DNA from: Spirogloea muscicola
Taxonomy: Eukaryota; Streptophyta; Zygnematophyceae; Spirogloeales; Spirogloeaceae
Direction: 5' to 3'
Assembly (NCBI GenBank): GCA_009602725.1
Contig: WELB01000061.1
Coordinates: forward strand, 97,230 to 155,235
Length of the DNA: 58,006 nucleotides
Made by a program: the position numbers and the translations under genes. This document shows, piece after piece, positions 54,641 to 58,006 of this stretch. Below the pieces are notes generated by a model. That model was given only the letters and a program-made list of their open reading frames with translations. It was not told the origin of the DNA and searched no databases. How positions within the stretch are numbered: position 1 is the stretch's first letter; each line of letters starts with the position of its first letter.

Positions 54641-57334
54641 GCTTCTATTCGAGAACGGGCGCTGGCAGGAGCTCCTGGCCCAACACGACGCCGCCATGGC
54701 AGCAGCCGCCGCCAGTCGCCACACCCGGCCTGGGGAGCCGTCGTCCAACAGAGCGGCGGCCATCCGGCGTGCTCTGCGCTTCGGACACGCCGGCGAGCTC
54801 TCACGGGCTGTGCAAGCACTGGAGGACTCTTCGCTGGCCCCACCGACCGCGACCACCAGACGTGCCCTGGACGCCCTCCATCCCGAAGCCCGTGCCCCCT
54901 CCCCCTCCTGGCTGCCGTCCTTCGAGCCGCCTGAGCTGGTGACCCTCGACGCCGCCACCCTCCGCCGGGTCCTCCAGAGCAGCCGCAGAGCAGCAGCAGG
55001 CGGCCCCTCTGGCATGCTCACTGAGCACCTCCGTGAGCTCTTCCTGGAGGGCGAGGCCCCCGACTTCCAGGCGCTGCTCCAGGTCTGTCAGCTCGTGGCT
55101 CAGGACAAGGTCCCTGCCGCTACCCGTTCGGTGCTCTGCTCCAGCAACCTCCTCGCCATCGCCAAGGCCAATGGCGGAGTCCGCCCCATCGCCATCGGCG
55201 AGGTTCTGTACCGGCTGGTGGCCCGCGCGCTGTGGCATCAACATCTCGGGCAGGCGCAAACCCACCTTGCCCCACACCAATACGGCGCTGGGCTACGAAG
55301 CGGCGGGGAAGCTGTCGTCCACGGCGTCCGCGCGGCCCTGGATCTCAACCCTGACTGGATGGTCCTGGCGGTAGATGTGAAAAATGCGTTCAACTGCGTC
55401 GAGCGCAACGCCATTGCCGAGGAGCTGCGAGCGGCCTTCCCGTCCCTCATCCCCTTCTTCCGCCTTGGCTACGGTCAGCCCAGCGACCTTCTATGGTGGA
55501 CAGGGAGTGGCGAGGTGGAGACGCTGCAGTCGAGGACGGGCACACGCCAGGGCGACCCTCTGGCCGGGTTCTTCTTTGCGCTGGCTCACAGCCGCGCTCT
55601 TAGGGCCACTGCGGCGGCGCACCCCGGCGTCCTCCTGCCGTCCTACGCAGATGACACCACGCTCGTCGGCAGTCCGGGGGATGTGTCGGCAGCCACCGTC
55701 ACCTTCCAGCAGCAGTTGGCCGCCCTCGGCATGACCATCCGCCCGGAGAAGTGTACCGCGTGGTCGCCGTGTGTCCTCCCTGCCTCCTTGCCCCTGCCGC
55801 CTGGGTGCCTGACCCCCCCAAGCGGCCTCACCATCCTCGGGGCCCCGTTCGGCACGCCGGCGTTCGTCGACAGGCAACTGCGCGTCTGCCTTCAGGAGCA
55901 CCTCCAGCCAGTGGCCCGCCTCCCCGAGCTGCAGGACATGCAGCTGGCACTTGCCATGCTCAATAGATGCATTGTGCAGCGTCCTCACTACTTGGCGCGG
56001 ACGACCCCTCCCTGCCCCGAGGTGCTGGAGGCCTACACCACATTTGACGCGGGGGTCATGGAGGGCGCGGCGGCCCTCATCCACCACGCTGGCTTCCTTG
56101 CCTCGCCAGCTGCGAAGCTGCAGGCCACTCTGCCCCCTGGCCAGGGCGGCCTCGGCTGCCGCTCGCTCGCGCGCGTCTGCAGGCCAGCATTCCTTGGCAG
56201 CTGGGCCCAGGTCGCCACGTCGGTGGCGCAGCGCTTCCTCCATGATGGGCGGCCCCTGCTACAGCAGGTCGTGTGGAGGAGGTGGCGACGGGCTCGTTGC
56301 CTTTTCAGGAGGCACTCCGCTCAGCCCAATACGGGTTACTCGCGGAGCACCCTGCCCTTGCAGAGAGCGTGGTCTATTTTGCCCGCCTTGCCTTCACCAC
56401 GGACTCACAGGCGCAGGCGCGCTACATGGCGGCCGTCGACACGGCGTCGTTCACGGCCTTGCTGCAGCTCCTCCCTGCCAGCGACGTGCGCGGCCGTGCT
56501 CGGCTGCTGTCGGCCGCCTCCCCCGGGGCTGCAGCCTGGCTCTCCGCGCTTCCGCTGTATGATGCCCTCCGGATGCTGGATGAGCTGTTCCGCACAGCCA
56601 CCCATCGCCTGCTGGGCCTCCCCCCGCCCTGCCTGCTGGGCGTGCTGCAGTGCGAGTGTGGGGAGCGGTCAACGGACCCGACGGAGCTGGCGGCGCACAT
56701 CCTTCGCTGCGCCTCTGGAGGTGAACGTACAGCGGCTCACGATCTTCTGCGCGATGCCATGTTCGGCATCTTTCAAGAGGCTGGCTACACGGTCGCAATG
56801 GAGAACGCCTCCGTCATGCCCATCCTCCAGAGGGCCGACGGACTCCATACGCGCCGTGTCGACCTGGTGGCGTCCACGCCGGGCGGCGGCGCGCGTATCA
56901 TCGCCGACGTCGTCACCACCGATGTGGTCGACCGCTCCAACCCGGGGCTCTCTGCCTCGCGGGCTGGCCATGCTGCGGCGAAGGCTGCTCGCAGCAAGGC
57001 GGCCAAGCACGCCGACCACCCGGCTGCAGATGACTTCATTCCCCTGGCAGTGGACGTGCACGGGGCTCTCGGGTCCCAGTGGCTCGACCTACTGGCCAGG
57101 CTCGCGCGGCGTGCTGTATCCGGCCGGCACGGCGAACCGGCTGACTTCAATGCAGCTGGCTCGTGGGCTCAGGTATACCGGTTGAGATTGTCAGTGTCCC
57201 TCCAGCGGTCCATGGCCCACGCTCTGCATCTGCGTGCTGGCCGTGCTCTTGCTGCGGCCTCTGGCTTTCGTCAGGGTGATAGCTTCCCGGCAGCTAGTCT
57301 GTCGGATCTGAGGCTCCTCACTCGTAATTACTGA
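54641..57334 (+). mobile_element. LINE L: reverse transcriptase plus restriction-like endonuclease, one frameshift
   Basis: Open frame to about 56270: SGMLTEHLRELFLEG, NGGVRPIAIGEVLYRLVARA, LAVDVKNAFNCVERNAIAEE (palm A), SRTGTRQGDPLAGFFFALAH (B), SYADDTTLVGSP (catalytic YADD at 55644-55655), GMTIRPEKC, LTILGAPFGTP. A 2-nt excess (GTGT for GT, near 56268-56272) then shifts into a second open frame. That frame carries the thumb, a cysteine-histidine motif (C-x-C-x12-H-x3-C, about 56650-56710), the nuclease core RRVDLVASTPGGGARIIADV (about 56850-56910) and a C-terminal extension ending SLSDLRLLTRNY-stop (57332-57334). RT then a C-terminal restriction-like endonuclease defines the R2/NeSL/Dualen-type lineages; the exact clade is not resolved. 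The 5' end is truncated at about 54641. Confidence 0.9.
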
Positions 57335-57475
57335 GTGATCCATCCTCCCCCTGTTTTTCCCATCGCATCCTCAGGCCCCTTTGTAGCTGCTCAACGCTCT
57401 TAGGCCTCTTCGAACCTCTGTCAATTCTTTTGGGCTGGCTTTTCGCAGCCCTTGCCCCCATTGGGAGTACCACTT
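57335..57475 (+). repeat. 3' UTR of LINE L with tail hairpin
   Basis: GTGATCCATCCTCCCCCTG, CAGGCCCCTTTGTAGCTGC, TCAATTCTTTTGGGCTGGC with stem GGGCTG/CAGCCC, and GGGAGTACCACTTCT at the end. It is the reference form of the tail. Confidence 0.9.
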
Positions 57476-57789
57476 CTACTCCTATTCCAGACTTGCATCT
57501 TCTGACTAGAGGGCACTGAGAGTCCCCTTTGCCGATGTCTTAGTCCTTTGCACTCCGGCTCCTTCAGACCTTGTCCACTCCTTTCGGCTGGCTTCTCCCA
57601 GCCACCAGGCAATCTGGCCGCGCTTGCTCTTTGTGGCCTCTGAGGCTAGCGGACATTGTCCATTCTTTTCTAGGCTGGCTTTGCTAGCCCCTCTGCCAGT
57701 CAATCTGCCCGCGCTTGCTTCCAGCTTCTTCTCTCAGGGCGCGCCATTCTCTTCGAGCCCTGTCCTATTCACGCTTTCTGGGCTGGCCA
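57476..57789 (+). repeat. Further LINE 3'-tail units (plus)
   Basis: Units near 57560-57610 (TTCGGCTGGCTTCTCCCAGCC), 57640-57695 (TTCTAGGCTGGCTTTGCTAGCC) and 57755-57789 (TTTCTGGGCTGGCC). Stems are GGCTGG/CCAGCC and GGCTGGC/GCTAGCC. Each is preceded by a variant of CTTGTCCA or TTGTCCATTC. Confidence 0.75.
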
Positions 57790-57875
57790 TGCACTCCCCG
57801 TACCACTGCTGGTACGGGCAGGCGCATGAGAAGCACCTGCGCGCGAGAGCCAGCGGCGTCGAAGGTGGCCTGCTC
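57790..57875 (-). pseudogene. LINE C-terminal scrap (minus)
   Basis: The minus strand reads ATFDAAGSRAQVLLMRLPV, matching ADFNAAGSWAQVYRLRLSV of LINE L. It is short and opposed to the tails at 57476-57789. Confidence 0.6.
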
Positions 57876-58006
57876 GAGCGGCAGAGGAGCGGCGCAGCAA
57901 AGCAGCAAGAGCGAGAGCGAGGCGGAGCGGTGGCCAGGGTGCCGGGGGCCGGTGCCGGGGGCCGGTGCCCGCCCCCCCCACCTCCGCGCCCCCGCGGGCC
58001 GCCCCC
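57876..58006. other. GC-rich end of window with short tandem repeat
   Basis: GCCGGGGGCCGGT is repeated at about 57940-57969 and followed by a C-rich run. No gene recognised. Confidence 0.5.

Overview
The window is nuclear DNA from a eukaryote, most likely a green alga (Chlorophyta). Four conserved housekeeping genes were reconstructed exon by exon. They have short GC-rich exons and canonical GT-AG introns, apart from one GC-AG intron. A TGTAA motif, the usual chlorophyte poly(A) signal, lies downstream of at least two of them. The histone-binding WD40 protein is of the plant MSI4/FVE type, and the LTR elements use a plant-like initiator-Met primer site (TGGTATCAGAG). I cannot place the organism to class or genus. 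No prokaryotic features, CRISPR array, tRNA or rRNA gene was recognised.

Host genes: NSA2, pre-60S ribosome assembly (152-3182, +, 10 exons, 260 aa). PP2A catalytic subunit (47838-44759, -, 12 exons, 313 aa, ending in the diagnostic DYFL). SPT4, elongation factor (48732-49073, +, intronless, 113 aa). MSI4/FVE-like WD40 protein (53060-50720, -, 6 exons, 468 aa). PP2A and SPT4 are divergent and share an 893-bp intergenic region.

Almost everything else is a nest of retrotransposons. (i) Ty3/gypsy chromoviruses: a decayed integrase at 3.8-4.7 kb; a head-to-head inverted pair at 6.8-12.2 kb; integrase and gag remnants at 12.2-17.5 kb; and an LTR-to-LTR element of 8.07 kb at 29353-37422 with a perfect CCCTG target-site duplication (TSD). 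(ii) Short gag-only LTR elements with a GHAQ-type repeat (24590-27944, and a truncated inverted copy at 17488-18768). (iii) A different gypsy element with 168-bp LTRs and a 4-bp TSD (38769-42190, -) whose gag-protease-RT segment is internally inverted. (iv) A further LTR-element lineage with two zinc knuckles (19.0-22.6 kb, fragment at 43.2 kb). (v) Solo LTRs with recognisable TSDs (14691, 15720, 31395).

The second major component is a family of non-LTR retrotransposons (LINEs) with a reverse transcriptase and a C-terminal restriction-like endonuclease. The best copy is at 54641-57475, with one 2-nt frameshift and a truncated 5' end. At least ten further 3' ends encode the same C-terminus (LLTRxY-stop). 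The LINE 3' UTR carries a short hairpin (GGGCTGG-loop-CCAGCCC) that recurs about twenty times in both orientations, often without any coding sequence. One 83-bp tail-only copy has a 7-bp TSD inside an LTR, and a 565-bp copy with an 8-bp TSD sits in the PP2A/SPT4 intergenic region. These tails, and the way elements are stacked inside one another, are the most informative features of the window.
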